A stretch of 64,000 nt of DNA from Adiantum capillus-veneris (GCA_014529385.2 CM043963.1:66692895-66756894), one strand, 5' to 3'. Positions 1 to 12,835 are shown, counted from the first letter of the stretch. Made by a program: numbers and translations. Notes: generated from the sequence alone by a model not told the origin.

Positions 1-1197
1 TAATCTGTAATCTGTAATCTGCAACCTGTAATCCCGAAGCTGAAGGTACTCGAAGAAGATCCTCCATGGGGGCGCCCAAAGTATGTGAGCGGGATGGAAA
101 CACACACAACACCTCTATAATCACCCTACACACACAACACACACACACACAACACACACACACACACACTATGCGGCACCGCTCGGCTTACACAATCCAC
201 CTGACCGAGATAGGGAACACACTGATGGAGTTAGAGGAGAGAGACTATCCATTTGCCCACTCAACACAGACACACACACACACACACATCCAGAAAAATC
301 AGCTCAAAAGAGGAAGATTTCTGATGTTTAGATACAATTGAGCTTGGGCCAACACCAATGGGGCAAATAGCTCACACAATATTGATGAAATATGCCAGAT
401 ACAATCACAAATTTGAGAAGAGGCTTTGCTCACAGGAGAAACTTACATAGTCAAAATAGCAAAAAAAAGTGCGGAATTTGGAAAAAAGGATAGCACCATT
501 TCGTCTGGAACAGCCATAAACCCGACCTCGAATGAGCAGTTTAAACAAGCTCCAAAAACAACAGAAATTGAGTTCGACTGTTCCTCCTCTTCTCTCTACA
601 TCTTGGTGGTCTTTTTCTTAGGTTTTTTAGTGTTCACACTTCACTTTATCCCTTGGGCACCTTTGGCCTTTTGATTGACCTCAAACGGACCCCGAACATG
701 CCCAAAAATGGCCACGCAATGCATTTTTGTCACCCTTCTACATCCATCCGCACACCTAGCACTCAACTTTTTCCAATGATGCATCCCGCAATCACGTGAA
801 GTGGTCCCCCAAATATAGTTCTCATGATGACCTTTCTGCATAATCATCACAAGAGAACTTTCCTGTTGTGTCCTCACTTATCCATGTGCAAGTCTTGACC
901 CCATTCGACCTCCTCACACCACTAGATGCCAACTGACGCACCTGCTTACCTCATGGCATGGCCCGCTGATAGCTTCCTTGAGAAGTTTTTTGCTCCACCA
1001 ACTCCTCATTATTATATAAAAAACACACTGGTACTGGTGATGATGAAAATCAATGTACTATATATCCGTTGTCCTACATGTACACATGTGGCCCCCACGT
1101 AACCACCTGGCTCTGGAAAATGGACAATTCTTTATTTGATGCACCATGCATGTGTATGTACATATGTGCAATCACTTCTTCCAGAAAACTCCTAAAA
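1..1197 (-). mobile_element. Partial Gypsy1-family (Ty3/gypsy) copy, 5' LTR plus leader end
   Basis: The LTR at 84-1197 aligns along its whole length with the two LTRs of the full element at 3799-12536: it opens with tgtgagcggg, carries the same CA-rich tract and has the same closing block ending near ctccta. Bases 1-83 match the leader end next to the LTR of that element (heptamer repeats and the ggcgcc primer-site block). The body therefore lies to the left, outside the window, and this is the upstream LTR of a minus-strand copy. By eye the match is clearly weaker than between the two LTRs of Gypsy1, so this is an older or different family member. A fossil; coding part not visible. Confidence 0.85.
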
Positions 1198-2310
1198 GTG
1201 TATGATGTCTCTGTTGAGATTTTTGGCTCAGAATTCATCTGTAGCATCCTCAGGTGATGGGAAATCCTTTGATCATCTCAAATTTTGAATCTAGGGTAGC
1301 TCTGACCACATGCGGGAGCGTAGAGAGGCTTTCCTTTGACTCTGGTGCCCTGGGACTTTCTTTACCTTGGTCTAGGGTGTACTGAGATGGCACTACCACC
1401 CACCTGTGTGGATTTTCCCTCCTCACATCTCTTGATTTAGCCTCATTATACATATGTTACTTTTCATTGGGATAGTCTCCCCCTTATGTTTTTTGTATCC
1501 CTCTCTAGTACAAGTGGTTGTAGCCCCATGGGCAGTTTCAATAACTAATAGAAAGATATTTTTCTCAAAAAAAAAAAACTACATGCTCAGAGTGATACTA
1601 AAATGCTGGATAAAATTGAAATTGAAGTTCAGGTACAATCAACTGAAGATGCAACTATAATTAGAGTTGCAGATGAAGAGGCAGATGATGTAGTGGACAA
1701 TAGCAACTTAAAAATCTAGTACTGACTATTGTTGAGGATATACTCAGTAAGGAGAATATCGAGGCTACAATGGAATGAACTGAAGCTATAGTGGATGCAA
1801 GAATCGGTGGTGATGGCAAGACAACTATAATTGAAGGAGAAAGTGCAAAGAAGCAGGAGACTGAAGCTAAATATTATTTAAATGTTGATATTTTTATCAA
1901 GGGATGGGTTCTCACAATGTTTGATAAACATTGCCCATTAGGTATGCCAGTGTTAGTGCCTGATGTGTAAGGGTACTTACCTTTTTTATTGTAACTAAGG
2001 TCTTAGTTTTAAACCTTAGGGGCATGCTTACACAAGTTCCTAATGCCTAGGTAGTTTTAAATACCTAAATTGTCTTATGGTGTGTAGAAGTTTTTTGGGT
2101 AATCAAAGGACAATTTGTAGTTGGACTTCTTGGAGGTCGCCAGTTGTTTTGGGTCTTTAACTTTGATGATAATGATGAATACACAGTAAATTAGCACCTT
2201 CTTTCTCTCAGTCATGGTGTTTATTATTCATATGCTTTACAATTTTGTGACTTAATGTGTAGTCAATTGTCATCTCTTTCCCCTGCACTGTATGTCTATT
2301 TCCAAATTTC
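1198..2310. other. Unassigned stretch with a possible poly(A) retro-end
   Basis: No gene recognised. An A run at about 1568-1579, after a polyadenylation-like AT-rich stretch, could be the 3' end of a plus-strand LINE or retro-copy covering roughly 1240-1579, but no protein domain is visible. Downstream to about 1970 there is weak coding-like composition rich in Glu, Ala and Thr codons, broken by stops, with no family I recognise. The rest is plain AT-rich sequence. Confidence 0.3.
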
Positions 2311-3002
2311 TGTTAGGGCTGTGAGCCTCTACGACAAACTTCGTGCATGTTAGTGCGTCGCCACGATGAACATCTATGCACAGCTATCTGGCATTAACAT
2401 AATATGTCAATACTTAGGAAAGTAACTCGGACGGGGCACAGAGAATCTTTGAGGGTTTCAGTCCTCCATAAGTGACCATAGCAAACTCAACAATCAAATT
2501 TCTCACAATTCTAGATCGTCACACCATATTGGCACTTGAATAAACTAAAAATGCTACAAAACATTATGATAAGGTCTAAGAGGCCTAGGGACACTATCCT
2601 ACCAAGTCAACAGGTCACAACCCGACAAGGTATCAAAACCACGATACATCATGATCAAGGTCCTAAAACTGCAACATAGCTATCCAAAAAGGTCACCCTA
2701 CGGTCTAGAAACACTCTCCTATGGCCAGAATGTCAAAAAATAGTGATTTAAGCTCACAAATTTGCAAATGAAGCTCACAGAAAAGTAGTCGCAAAGCACA
2801 ACAAAGCTGACAATGCTTACACTTGAATAAAAGACAAGGAAAATAGAAGCACAATGCAAGGTTCAAAATTGAAATCGGATTACCCAATCACAAGATATGT
2901 TGATTACAAGTTGGAGTTTCAAGGTCATTTGAGCGTACGTACAACACATCTCTTTCTTCTTCAAAAGATAAGCCTGCTTTCACATTAAAGGTTGTGACTT
3001 TT
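2311..3002 (-). repeat. Candidate old gypsy LTR, R-U5 side
   Basis: Tentative. The stretch starts TGTTAGGG and runs 692 bases to the TRIM insertion. Directly beyond the TRIM, at 22461, the minus strand carries a TATAAAAG box, and at 22650 there is a CA end facing a C-rich tract that would be the polypurine tract (PPT) of a minus-strand element. The candidate upstream LTR of Gypsy2 (from 38463) also has TATAAAAG on the minus strand, 691 bases from its start, and shares weak colinear similarity, for example around 2530-2570 and 38700-38740. Identity is low, so this is either a very old LTR pair or LTRs of two related elements. Confidence 0.38.
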
Positions 3003-3475
3003 TGTTATAGAATTGATATTTTATTATGTATTGCAGCTGACACGTGGAAAAGACTAGACCCAGCTTGGCCTATGCGAATGGATATGTATATCATGTACAT
3101 TTTATTATTCAAGTGCTCTTTTATAAGCTTTGGTCATTTATGACCGGTCGGCCAATTTGTACTCACATTGACCATTCAAGAAATCTATAAATGAAATACG
3201 TGTAAGAGGGAAATGGTCACTCTTGCACGGGGGGAGATTGCACCCAGTGTCTGTGTTATTCTCCTCTTCTCTCTCTCCATGCCGGCGTAGCACTCCACTC
3301 TAGGAGGTGCGTCTGTACGTGCTATCTCGCTCTCTCCCGCTCTCTATCTCTCTCTGTTTGCATACGTCGTGGTTATGTGTTATGGGATTCACTAGGTATG
3401 CATATTTGTCCGTTTATGCTAGATATTGTGTTATCTTGGGTATTTTGCAGGGCAGCCATGTTTCCATTTGTAGTA
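3003..3475 (+). repeat. TRIM 5' LTR (473 bp)
   Basis: It starts tgttatagaattg and ends gtagta just before the primer site. Its whole length matches the three-part 3' LTR, so it shows the uninterrupted sequence across both later insertion points: near 3200 for Gypsy1 and near 3280 for Copia1. Confidence 0.88.
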
Positions 3476-3476
3476 G

Positions 3477-3489
3477 TGGTATCAGTGCC
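3477..3489 (+). other. TRIM primer binding site (initiator tRNA-Met type)
   Basis: tggtatcagtgcc, one base after the 5' LTR. It nearly equals the TGGTATCAGAGC sites of the copia elements in this window, which pair with the 3' end of plant initiator tRNA-Met. Confidence 0.8.
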
Positions 3490-3587
3490 TTATGAAATTC
3501 TTACTATTTGATACATATTTCTAATCATTGTTTTTGACAAGTATTGTTTGTAGATTTAATCTTTGCAACTGAGGACAATTGCTTTCC

Positions 3588-3599
3588 AAAGGAGAGGTA
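3588..3599 (+). other. TRIM polypurine tract
   Basis: aaaggagaggta lies immediately before the 3' LTR start at 3600. It is the expected primer for plus-strand DNA synthesis. Confidence 0.75.
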
Positions 3600-3798
3600 T
3601 GTTATAGAATTGATATTTTATTAATTATTGCAGCTGACAGGTGGAAAAGACTAGACCCAGCTTGGCCTATGCAAATGGATATGTATATCATGTACATTTT
3701 ATTATTCAAGTGCTCTTTTATGAGCTTTGGTCATTTATGACCGGTCGACCAGTTTGTACTCACATTGACCATTCAAAAAATCTATAAATGGAATACGT
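3600..3798 (+). repeat. TRIM 3' LTR, first piece (199 bp)
   Basis: Matches 3003-3201 and ends in the target acgt of the Gypsy1 insertion. The LTR resumes after Gypsy1 at 12541, with acgt repeated at 12537-12540. Confidence 0.88.
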
Positions 3799-3976
3799 TG
3801 TGAGCGGGATGAAAACACACACAGCGCCTCTATAACGACCCGACACACACTCTTGGGAAGATACACACACACACTATGGGGCACCACTCGGCTTACACAA
3901 CACACCTGGCCGAGACAGGGAACACACCTCTAGAGTGAGAGGAGAGAGACTATCCACTTGCCCACTCCACACACAG

Positions 3977-4007
<31 letters not shown>

Positions 4008-4944
4008 CTCAGCTCAAAAGAGGAGAACTTCTGATGTTTAGATACAAATGAGCTTGGGCCAACACCAATGGGGCAAACAGCTCACACAATATGGGTAAAA
4101 GATACCAGATACAATCACAAACTGGAGCAGAAACTTCGCTCATAGGAGAAACTTACACAGAAAAATAGCAGGAAAAGAGTGAGGAATTTGGCAAAATGGA
4201 CAGCGCCATCGCGTCCGGAACGGCCCAAAACCCCAGTCTACAATGTCAAAGTGCTCAAATCTGACCTCGGATGAGCAGTTTACGGCCAAAACAGGCTTCA
4301 AAGTGGGCAAAAACACACCTGCGGCTGTTCCTCCTCTCTTCTCCACGTTTTTTCTGGTCTTCTCTCTGTTTTTTCAGTTCCCACACTTATCTTTTTTAGT
4401 TGGGCACCCTTGGCCTTTTAGATGACCTCAAACGGACCCCAAACAGGCCAAAAACTGACCTCGCAGTGCATAGTTGTCACCTTTTTGCATCATTCGCACA
4501 CCTGGCACTCGGCTTTTTTCCAATAATTCATCTCGCCACCACGTGAAGTGGCCCCAAAAAGTGTTCCTAATGATGAAATTTCTGCATAACTCTCACCAGA
4601 AAACACCCACGTTGTGTCCGTCCTCATCCGCGTGCAAATATTGACCTCGTTCACCCTCCTGACGCCACTAGATGCCATCTGACGCACCTGCTGACCTCAC
4701 ATCGTCGGCCCGTGGATAGCTTCCTCGAGAAGTTTTACGCGCTAACAACTCCTCCTTATTGTAGAAAAAACACACTAGTATTGATAATAGTGAAAATCGC
4801 TGCACTATGTACATACTGTCCTACCTGTACACATGTGGGCCCCGCATAACCACCTGGCTAAGGAAAATGGGCAATCCTTTATTTGATGCACCATGCATGT
4901 ATATGTACATATGCGCAATCCCTTGTTCCAAAAAACTCCTGACA
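3799..4944 (-). repeat. Gypsy1 3' LTR (left copy)
   Basis: 1146 bp, TG...CA. Contains a CA microsatellite at about 3972-4003. Pairs with 11392-12536. Confidence 0.93.
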
Positions 4945-4972
4945 TAATTTGCCCATCCCCTAGCCTGCTAGA

Positions 4973-7900
4973 TCATTCATGATCAGCAGCAGCAAAGAGA
5001 GATATGAGACTCGCCGCATCACAGGTCTCCTCATCCTTCACCAACTTTGCTTGCTCCACAGACAGCTCATCTTGCTCCACCATCATCAATCTAGCATGAT
5101 ACAATTTAAGACGCAATCCATTTACTCTTGACTGATGTAGAACACCATCCAGGTTAGCCAGCTGATATGTGCCATTTGGAAAACACTCTACTACCTTGAA
5201 AGGGCCTTCCCACTTAATTTGAAACTTCTTTTGGAAGGTGTTGTCCAGCTTACTGTTGTAGCGCAAAACCAAGTCATGTTTCTTGATACCCTTACTTTTG
5301 AACTTTTCATTTATCTTTGTTAAAGCCTTATCCTGCATCTGCCCATAATGCTCCAATGCGCTCATCCTATCCAACTGGACCTCTTGTAACTGCAAGAGCC
5401 TCTCTTTGAATGCATCACTAGGAGGCCCAAGCAACTTCTCTAACATCTTGACCGCAGGCAACTCTACCTCCACAGGCAATAGTGCTTCCTTTCCATACAC
5501 CAAATGAAATGGAGTAAACCCAGTACTTGTCTTCACCGAAGTACGGTAAGCCCATAATGCACTAGGTAATTCCAAATCCCAATTCTTTCCTTGGTGCTCT
5601 GTCACTTTAGAAAGAATTTGTACCAACTCACCATTGAATCTTTTATTTAAGCCATTACACTGCGGGTAATAAGGAGTGGTATGCTGGTGCCTAATCTTCA
5701 TCTTTGTGCATAAGAAGTCTAGCAGTTTAGCTCTAAATCCTGGCCCCTTATATGAAAGTAGCTCTAATGGCACCCCAAACTTGCAACATATTTCATCATA
5801 CACAAATTTTGCCACATCCTTTGTAGTGATCTGTTTTACTGCTATAGCCTCTGCCCATCTAGAAAGATAGTCCACTGCCGTCAAAATATAGCCTTTGCCC
5901 CTGCTTGTGATAGGTAACGGGCCTATTGCATCAATCCCCCACTTTTCAAACACATCAAACGCCATAATGGTTTTTCGTAGCTTTGGCTTCAACACTCTCT
6001 TCCCAAATGCTTGACACCTATTGCAAGACCTACACCAATGGTGAACATCCTTGTGCAAACTAGGCCATACATACCCCTCTTGCAAAATCTTATGCAAGGT
6101 GATCTTTAGAGCAAAATGGCCACCACATGCGCCTTCATGATTCTCTTCCAACACTCTCTAAAGCTCCTCCCGCCAAGGTACACGTCTCAACACGAGATCA
6201 GCCCCTTTCATGTATAAGACATCACCAATCAATTTGTACCTGTATGCTCTACGCACAAAGCCATACTTCTTAGACTTCTGAATCTCCTTTGGAATGATTC
6301 CTGTTAGCAAAAACTCCTCTTCTTGAGCCAAACTTTCCCGGCCATGATAAAGAGGTAAAGTGGTCCTCAACACAAATAGCTCCCCAATCATGCCTTGAGC
6401 TGCTTCATGTGCCTCTCCATTTAGAGCACGTTCAATGTGTCTGATGATCCATGCTTCGAACTTTTTTAACAGGCCTTTAATTTTGAAGCACATTTCCTTC
6501 AATGAGGTGTTCTTGCTCTTCCACACACCCAGCACTTGCTTCACCACTAACAAGGCATCACCTTTTATGCTCAACCTTCGAACCCCATGCTTCAAAAAAA
6601 TGTGTAATCCGGCTTCCAATGTAGCATATTCAGCCTCATTGTTATTATGCGCATCCAATTTGAACCCTCTCTTGCATACTAGCTTCCCCTCTGGATCATA
6701 AAGTGCTATACCCCCTGAAGCTGCATCGTGGCTCTTTCTGTATGAACCATCAAAGAACAACACATGTGCATTGCTGATCTGTGGCACTTCTTCAACTACC
6801 TTTCTCACCACCTCTTCCTTAACAATAAGGGGATTCTCCTTGTAGGTCAACAAATCAGCTAGGGTAGCCCTTGTACTATCTTCCACTAGAAAAGAGAACT
6901 CAAACTCTTGCAGCTCAATTACCCATTTCTTCACCACATTTGACATGTTAGTACCATTAATTAACTGTGGCAAAAAGGCATAACTCGTCAAGAAAACAAA
7001 AGGCCGTGGTAGCAAGTAATGACGAAATCGTCGACAAGAAAATATTACACTGGCCATCACTAGCTCTACTTCCGATAACTTTCTCTCCGCTACCAACTTC
7101 ACTCGGCTTGCACAATACACTGGCCTCATATAATGGCTGCCCTTCCCCTTTTGCAATAGCATAGCTCCAATGGCATCATCCCCTACTGATGGATTTACAT
7201 AAAAAAATTTCTCCCAATCTGGAGCCTACATGGCTGACAAACCCCCTAACACCTCTTTCACCTCTTGAAACACTTCTTCACACTTGTCATCCCATTGCAA
7301 TGGATCATGCTTTGCCACTTGCTGTAATGGATAAAGAAGCTGCGAAGACAATGGAATAAACCGTGCCATGTACTTCACTTTGTGTATAAAGGTTGCCAAT
7401 TGCTTCGTACTCGTAGGTGATGGAAGAAGAATAATAGACTTAACCTTGTCTGGATCAGCCTCAATGCCATTTTCTGACACCATATGGCCCAATAACTTCA
7501 CCCTTGGCTGTGCTAGATGACATTTCTTTGGATTTAGTTGTCCTCCACATTCATCATATCGAGCGAATACCATCTGTAGCTTCTCATGGTGATCAGCCCT
7601 ACTGCTATAGACACAGAAGTCATCCATAAAAGCTTTAACACAACTACCAATGAATGGTTCCAACACCCAATTTTCTCTCTCTTGATAAAATGAAGGTCCA
7701 TTTGACAACCCAAATGGCAATACTGTGTAGCAATAGCAGCCCCATGGCGTAATAAAAGTTGTCTTTGTGCGGTCTTTAAGAGCAATCTTCAATTGAAAAT
7801 AGCCTGAAAAACCATCACACACACTGTACCTCTCATAACCTGCCACTGAATCCAAGATCTGATCAATGAATGGAAGAGGATATGGGTTCTTCTTAGTGGC

Positions 7901-10381
7901 TGCATTTAAGGGTTTAAAATCTACACAAATCCTCCACTTCCCATCCTTCTTTGGACTGACTACTACTGGACTCACCCATTCTGTGGTCTCCACAGGGACT
8001 ATGAACCCTGCCTTCAACAACTTGTCCCCCTCTTCTCGCAAGGCTTCCATTTGCTCTTGACCCATCCTTCTTAGGCTTTGCCGCACTGGCTTAGCACCTT
8101 CTTTCAGCTCTATATGCATCTCTTCACCCTTGAACCCTCTGATCTCTTCATATGAAGTAATGAACAAATCAGGAAAACTAGCCAGCATATGCAAATATAT
8201 ATCCTTCTTTATAGCTGAGAGGTCTCCACTAATCATTTGCGTCATTAATTTCCGCTTCTTTGACAACTCAACCTTGGTTTGCATCAGCCCTTCAATCACT
8301 TCATAAGGCCCTTCACTTTCATCTTCAACTTCATTCGCAAATGCGACTAAACCACACTCCTGGATTTCTTTATCCATCAAAAGAAATGCAACATCAGCAT
8401 CCTCATCACTGCTAGTAGTGCTATCACTGTCCTCATCTATCACCGTGGAAGAGTCTTCATCACTAGACTCATGCTCATCTTCATAAATCTCCTCTAATCG
8501 TTTCCTTGTGTCCATATTATAAAGCTTCTTGGTACCTGTCTTTCCATAGAGGCTAATCGTACCATGTCGCCAATCTTGAACAGCTCCCACTGCAGGTAAC
8601 CATGGTCTGCCCAGTATAATAGGATATGCTCCCAACCCTGCTGGCATCACATGAAAATCAACCACTGCCTTTGCATCATATGCCTCCACTTCTAAGCTCT
8701 TTACAACACCCAAGCATTTTACTTTTTGATGGTTTGCCAATCTGATCCGAAACCCTGACACCCCAGCCACTGTGAGACCCATCTTCTCAACGCATGAGTG
8801 TGTTATGACGCATATTTGGGCTCCGCCATCCACATAACCTTGTCCCAAATGTTTCCTTTTATGCCACACATCTACTATTGGACAAATGTCTGGTAGCTCG
8901 TCCATTGCCAACACCTTCACTGAACCTCTCTCTGGCTCTTTCTCCATTGGGTTAACCATCCTCTTCCACTGTCGCTTTAGCTTAGGCACCATCTCTATAA
9001 GCTGCCCAAAAGTAACATCTGCCTTCCTGCTCGTCAGATCCTCCCTCAAGTCATAGCTTAATTGCCCATCCCCTAGTGGAAAATCTGAAACATGAAACTT
9101 TCGACGAGCTCTCCTTTTCCTCTTGGCCTTGACATCCTCGCCTTCATGGCTCTTTCCTTTCTTCTTACTAGGACGTGGGGCACTTCTTCCTTCCTTCTCC
9201 TGTGTGGTCCTCTTCCCAATAGGAATCACTAATGTATCCTCTAGCTTTGATGCCTTCTCCAAGGTGACTACACTTAGCACTTTTGTCTTTCCCTTTTCCT
9301 CCTGGGTCAGTCCACTGGTTCCTTCGTCTCCCTTAATTTCGATGCCATAATCATTTGACCTAGTTAGCACCTGTCTTGGCAATGGATACATGTCTCCCCC
9401 CATCCTTGGTGGCTTATCACATTGCGGGCTGATGTGACCCAACTCTCCACAATTGTAACATGTGGGCATCTGCCTCCAAAACCTACCATTGCTTTGTCCA
9501 ACACCATTCCTAGGCCTTTCTTCACCTCCTGGCTGATTTGCAAACCTCCCTCGACCTCGATTATTTCCCACTTGACCTAGCATGTTTAGGCTGAGATTCT
9601 TCATCAAATCTACCATTTGCCTCATGTCTTGCCTTAGCCCATCATCTTGCACTGCTGTAGTGACCACTGCTGGCATAACCTGAGTAGTAACAGGAACCAC
9701 TGGTTCGTGATGAACCCCTGACATGCGACCTTGTAAAGACTCTATAGGCTGAAATTCAGACCTCATTGGCAAAGACTCCACCCCTAACTGGCTCATTTTC
9801 CTCAGCTTCCACTCTTTGTTCCTTGCTACCTCTAGTGCATCCTCATATGTCCTAGGCTTCTTTAGCTCCACTCTCCAACGTATATTCTCCCAAAGACCAG
9901 CCAAGAACCTGTCCTTCTTCATCATGTCAGGCAGGGGTACCTGTGGTGCTAAGGCCTTGCACATTCGCTCCCATGCCAATGAAAACTTACGTATGTACGC
10001 ATCTACTGGCTCACCTTCCTTTTGCACCAAAGCCTGTACTTCTTGCCACACCTTGTCAGGATCTTCTATCTTCACAAACTCCACTTCCAACCCATGTCGT
10101 AGATTGTCCCAACTCAACCTTACAGGTGGATCAGCCACACGCAACTCCTCTTCAAATGCTTTAGACCAAACTCGTGCATCACTCTTCAAAAAAATTTGGA
10201 GAAGGCGTAACATTTGCGTAGGGGCATGAATCTGGTTGCTAATGCAGGCAACCTCCATCTTTTCCAAAAATTCTTCCACATCTTCATCACTTCTTCCATG
10301 AAACTCCGGATAAGAGAAAGCCATGGCTACCCAAATTATGATGCTTTGAGAACCCCTTCGAACACACGTGCAAGAATCCAA
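4973..10381 (-). pseudogene. Gypsy1 gag-pol coding region
   Basis: Order on the minus strand fits a gypsy element. It has a retrotransposon gag domain (about 9,500-10,320), a CCHC zinc knuckle (9,417-9,461, CYNCGELGHISPQC), retropepsin (about 8,600-8,840), reverse transcriptase (about 7,450-8,150, with a PFGLSNGP block and the catalytic FMDD at about 7,619-7,633), RNase H (about 6,900-7,230), a second RNase H (about 6,390-6,790, with DGSYR and NNEAEY), and integrase (about 4,980-6,150, with the His-Cys zinc site, core, and the C-terminal NGLRLKLYHA tail usual in Tat elements). The products would form the particle, copy the RNA and insert the DNA. A fossil with about two or three breaks. No chromodomain seen. 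Confidence 0.9.
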
Positions 10382-11367
10382 AACTTTTCACTACCCAATC
10401 CCCAGAAACTTCAATGGAGCTCAACTTTAGATAAGGAAAAACACATGCACATCAAATGAGTTTTCATAGTTAATCATCAGAATGACAACAGGCAAAGGAC
10501 ATTCCAGGATCTCTCTCAATCTTCTTGGCCCAAACATAAAGACTATGCGCTGCTGGAAAAAGATCTTCCTGGACACTTGAACATTAATATGGATTCTTTG
10601 AGTTAAATGAAAAGGAGTGAACTGAGGGCCATTTTGATCATCCATTAAAGCCAACCATGCAGCTCCCAAGAAAGCACACCTGTCTTATCCTCTGATTTTG
10701 CCAAAATTTCAGCAGCATAACAGCATAAATGGCTCAAAATACCAAAAAACCAGCTATCATAACTTGGGAAAATTTCGACAGAGTTTCCCCAGAAGTAGAG
10801 CAGTAGGAACCCAAAATATAGACTGTCTATGTATGCATAAACTGTCAACAATAGAACCCGAGCATCAAGTAGGACTCACTAGTACATAGCCTATGGCGAG
10901 GTCACGAAAAGGGTGCTCCAGCTACCTGTATCACCGAAAGGATCTCCACATTTGAGAATCCCCCAGCTCAATAAAAACCTCACGCTATCGACCCTCACAC
11001 AAAGGCTAATGCAAATCGCGTATAGTCAAGTCTCAGAAATGACTATCTTCCAGACCAAGTCTCAGAAATGGCTGGGACTGCCAAATACAACCAAGTATGG
11101 CTCCACAAATGCGTACAATGGCAGTTTCCACAAGTAACGTACAATCCAGCAGACAATGCGCTCAAATAGGCGCCAAGTGATGCATTCCCACAACAACTGC
11201 AAGTGACATCACTGCTAGTATATCACTGTACTCCAGCTACCTGTACCTGTGTGAATCACCTATACCTGTACCTGTCCCTGTAACCTGTAACCTGTAACCT
11301 ATAATCTGTAACCTGTAATCCCGAACCTCAAAGCTCGAAGCTCGAAGCAGAAGGTACTCGAAGAAGA
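10382..11367 (-). other. Gypsy1 leader (untranslated region before gag)
   Basis: About 1 kb between gag and primer site without a convincing gene. Its part at about 10,887-11,120 is homologous to the leader of Copia1 (14,880-15,127) and, more briefly, of Copia3 (28,381-28,470), always in the same sense relative to the element. A second shared motif with the core gacagagtttcc lies at 10,766-10,790. The end next to the LTR is a run of cctgtaa-type heptamers. Confidence 0.8.
11250..11325. repeat. cctgtaa heptamer repeats next to the Gypsy1 primer site
   Basis: Imperfect copies of cctgtaa/cctgtac in tandem. The partial copy at 1-35 has a related run (taatctg). It is not the plant telomere repeat. 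Confidence 0.75.
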
Positions 11368-11385
11368 TCCTCCGTGGGGGCGCCA
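11368..11385 (-). other. Gypsy1 primer binding site
   Basis: On the minus strand, TGGCGCCCCCACGGAGG follows the upstream LTR after a short spacer. The TGGCGCC opening pairs with a tRNA 3' end. I cannot say which tRNA from sequence alone. Confidence 0.6.
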
Positions 11386-11391
11386 AAAGAA

Positions 11392-11567
11392 TGTGAGCGG
11401 GATGAAAACACACACAACGCCTCTATAACGACCCGACACACACTCTTGGGAAGATACACACACACACTATGGGGCACCACTCGGCTTACACAACACACCT
11501 GGCCGAGATAGGGAACACACCTCTGGAGTGAGAGGAGAGAGACTATCCACTTGCCCACTCCACACAG

Positions 11568-11598
<31 letters not shown>

Positions 11599-12536
11599 CT
11601 CAGCTCAAAAGAGGACAACTTCTGATGTTTAGATACAAATGAGCTTGGGCCAACACCAATGGGGCAAACAGCTCACACAATATGGGTAAAAGATACCAGA
11701 TACAATCACAAATTGGAGAAGAAGCTTCACTCACCGGAGAAGATTACACAGAAAAACAGCAGAAAAAGAGTGAGGAATTTGGCAAAATGGACAGCGCCAT
11801 CGCATCCGGAACGGCCCAAAACCCTAGTCTACAATGTCAAAGTGCTCAAATCCGACCTCGGATGAGCAGTTTACGGCCAAAACAGGCTCCAAAATGAGCA
11901 AAAAAAACACTTGCGGCTGTTCCTCCTCTCTTCTCCACGTTTTTTCTGGTCTTCTCTCTGTTTTTTCAGTTCCCACACTTAGCTTTTTTAGTTGGGCACC
12001 CTTGGCCTTTTAGATGACCTCAAACGGACCCCGAACAGGCCAAAAACTGACCTCGCAGTGCATAGTTGTCACCTTTTTGCATCATTCGCACACCTGGCAC
12101 TCAGCTTTTTTCCAATAATGCATCTTGCCACCACGTGAAGTGGCTCCAAAAAGTGGTCCTAATGATGACCTTTCTGCATAACTCTCACCAGAAAACACCC
12201 ACGTTGTGTCCGTCGTCATCCGTGTGCAAATATTGACCTCGTTCGCCCTCCTGACGCCACTAGATGCCATCTGACGCACCTGCTGACCTCATGTCGTCGG
12301 CCCGTGGATAGCTTCCTCGAGAAGTTTTACGCGCTACCAACTCCTCCTTATTGTAGAAAAAACACACTAGTATTGATAATAGTGAAAATCGCTACACTAT
12401 GTACATGCTGTCCTACCTGTACACATGTGGGCCCCGCATAACCACCTGGCTAAGGAAAATGGGCAATCCTTTATTTGATGCACCATACATGTATATGTAC
12501 ATATGCGCAATCCCTTGTTCCAAAAAACTCCTGACA
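11392..12536 (-). repeat. Gypsy1 5' LTR (right copy)
   Basis: 1145 bp, pairs with 3799-4944. Contains a CA tract at about 11,570-11,593. Followed by the target repeat acgt and the resumed TRIM LTR. Confidence 0.93.
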
Positions 12537-12540
12537 ACGT

Positions 12541-12625
12541 GCAAGAGGGAAATGGTCACTCTTGCACGGGGGGAGATTGCACCCAGTATCTGTGTTATTC
12601 TCCTCTCCTCTCCCTTCTCTCTCGC
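12541..12625 (+). repeat. TRIM 3' LTR, middle piece (85 bp)
   Basis: Matches 3202-3286 of the intact LTR (gcaagagggaaatggtcact onwards). It ends in ctcgc, the left target duplication of Copia1. Confidence 0.88.
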
Positions 12626-12833
12626 TGTTGGGGTGTAGGCCAGGTGGCCGTGGGAAACCACCCTTATACACTTGCTTTCCCCTATTCAATATAGGGAGAG
12701 AAAGAGGAAGTGTTGACTTCTTCTCTTTCTTCTCCACTAACCCACACAGTGGCTGTCTGTGGATCATCCCCTTCCCCATTCTCTTCTTCCCTTCTCTTGC
12801 ACACACTCCGTACATGCACACGCGCACTCATCA
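12626..12833 (+). repeat. Copia1 5' LTR
   Basis: 208 bp, TG...CA, followed two bases later by the tRNA-Met primer site. Confidence 0.93.
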
Positions 12834-12835
12834 AT

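Larger units (their letters stand above)
3799..12536 (-). mobile_element. Gypsy1: Ty3/gypsy retrotransposon, Tat lineage
   Basis: Full-length element of 8738 bp with LTRs at 3799-4944 and 11392-12536 (tgtgag...ctgaca), target duplication acgt on both sides, primer site at 11368-11385, a leader of about 1 kb, gag-pol on the minus strand and a polypurine tract at about 4945-4963. The second, archaeal-type RNase H between RT/RNase H and integrase marks the Tat group of plant gypsy elements. The LTRs differ by only a few percent by eye, so it is fairly young. It interrupts the 3' LTR of the TRIM. A fossil: the coding region has about two or three breaks, otherwise whole in layout. Confidence 0.93.

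Noticed and set aside
1-35. Telomere-like repeat
   Set aside because: The units are taatctg/cctgtaa, not the plant TTTAGGG, and the same type of run belongs to the leader of the Gypsy1 family.
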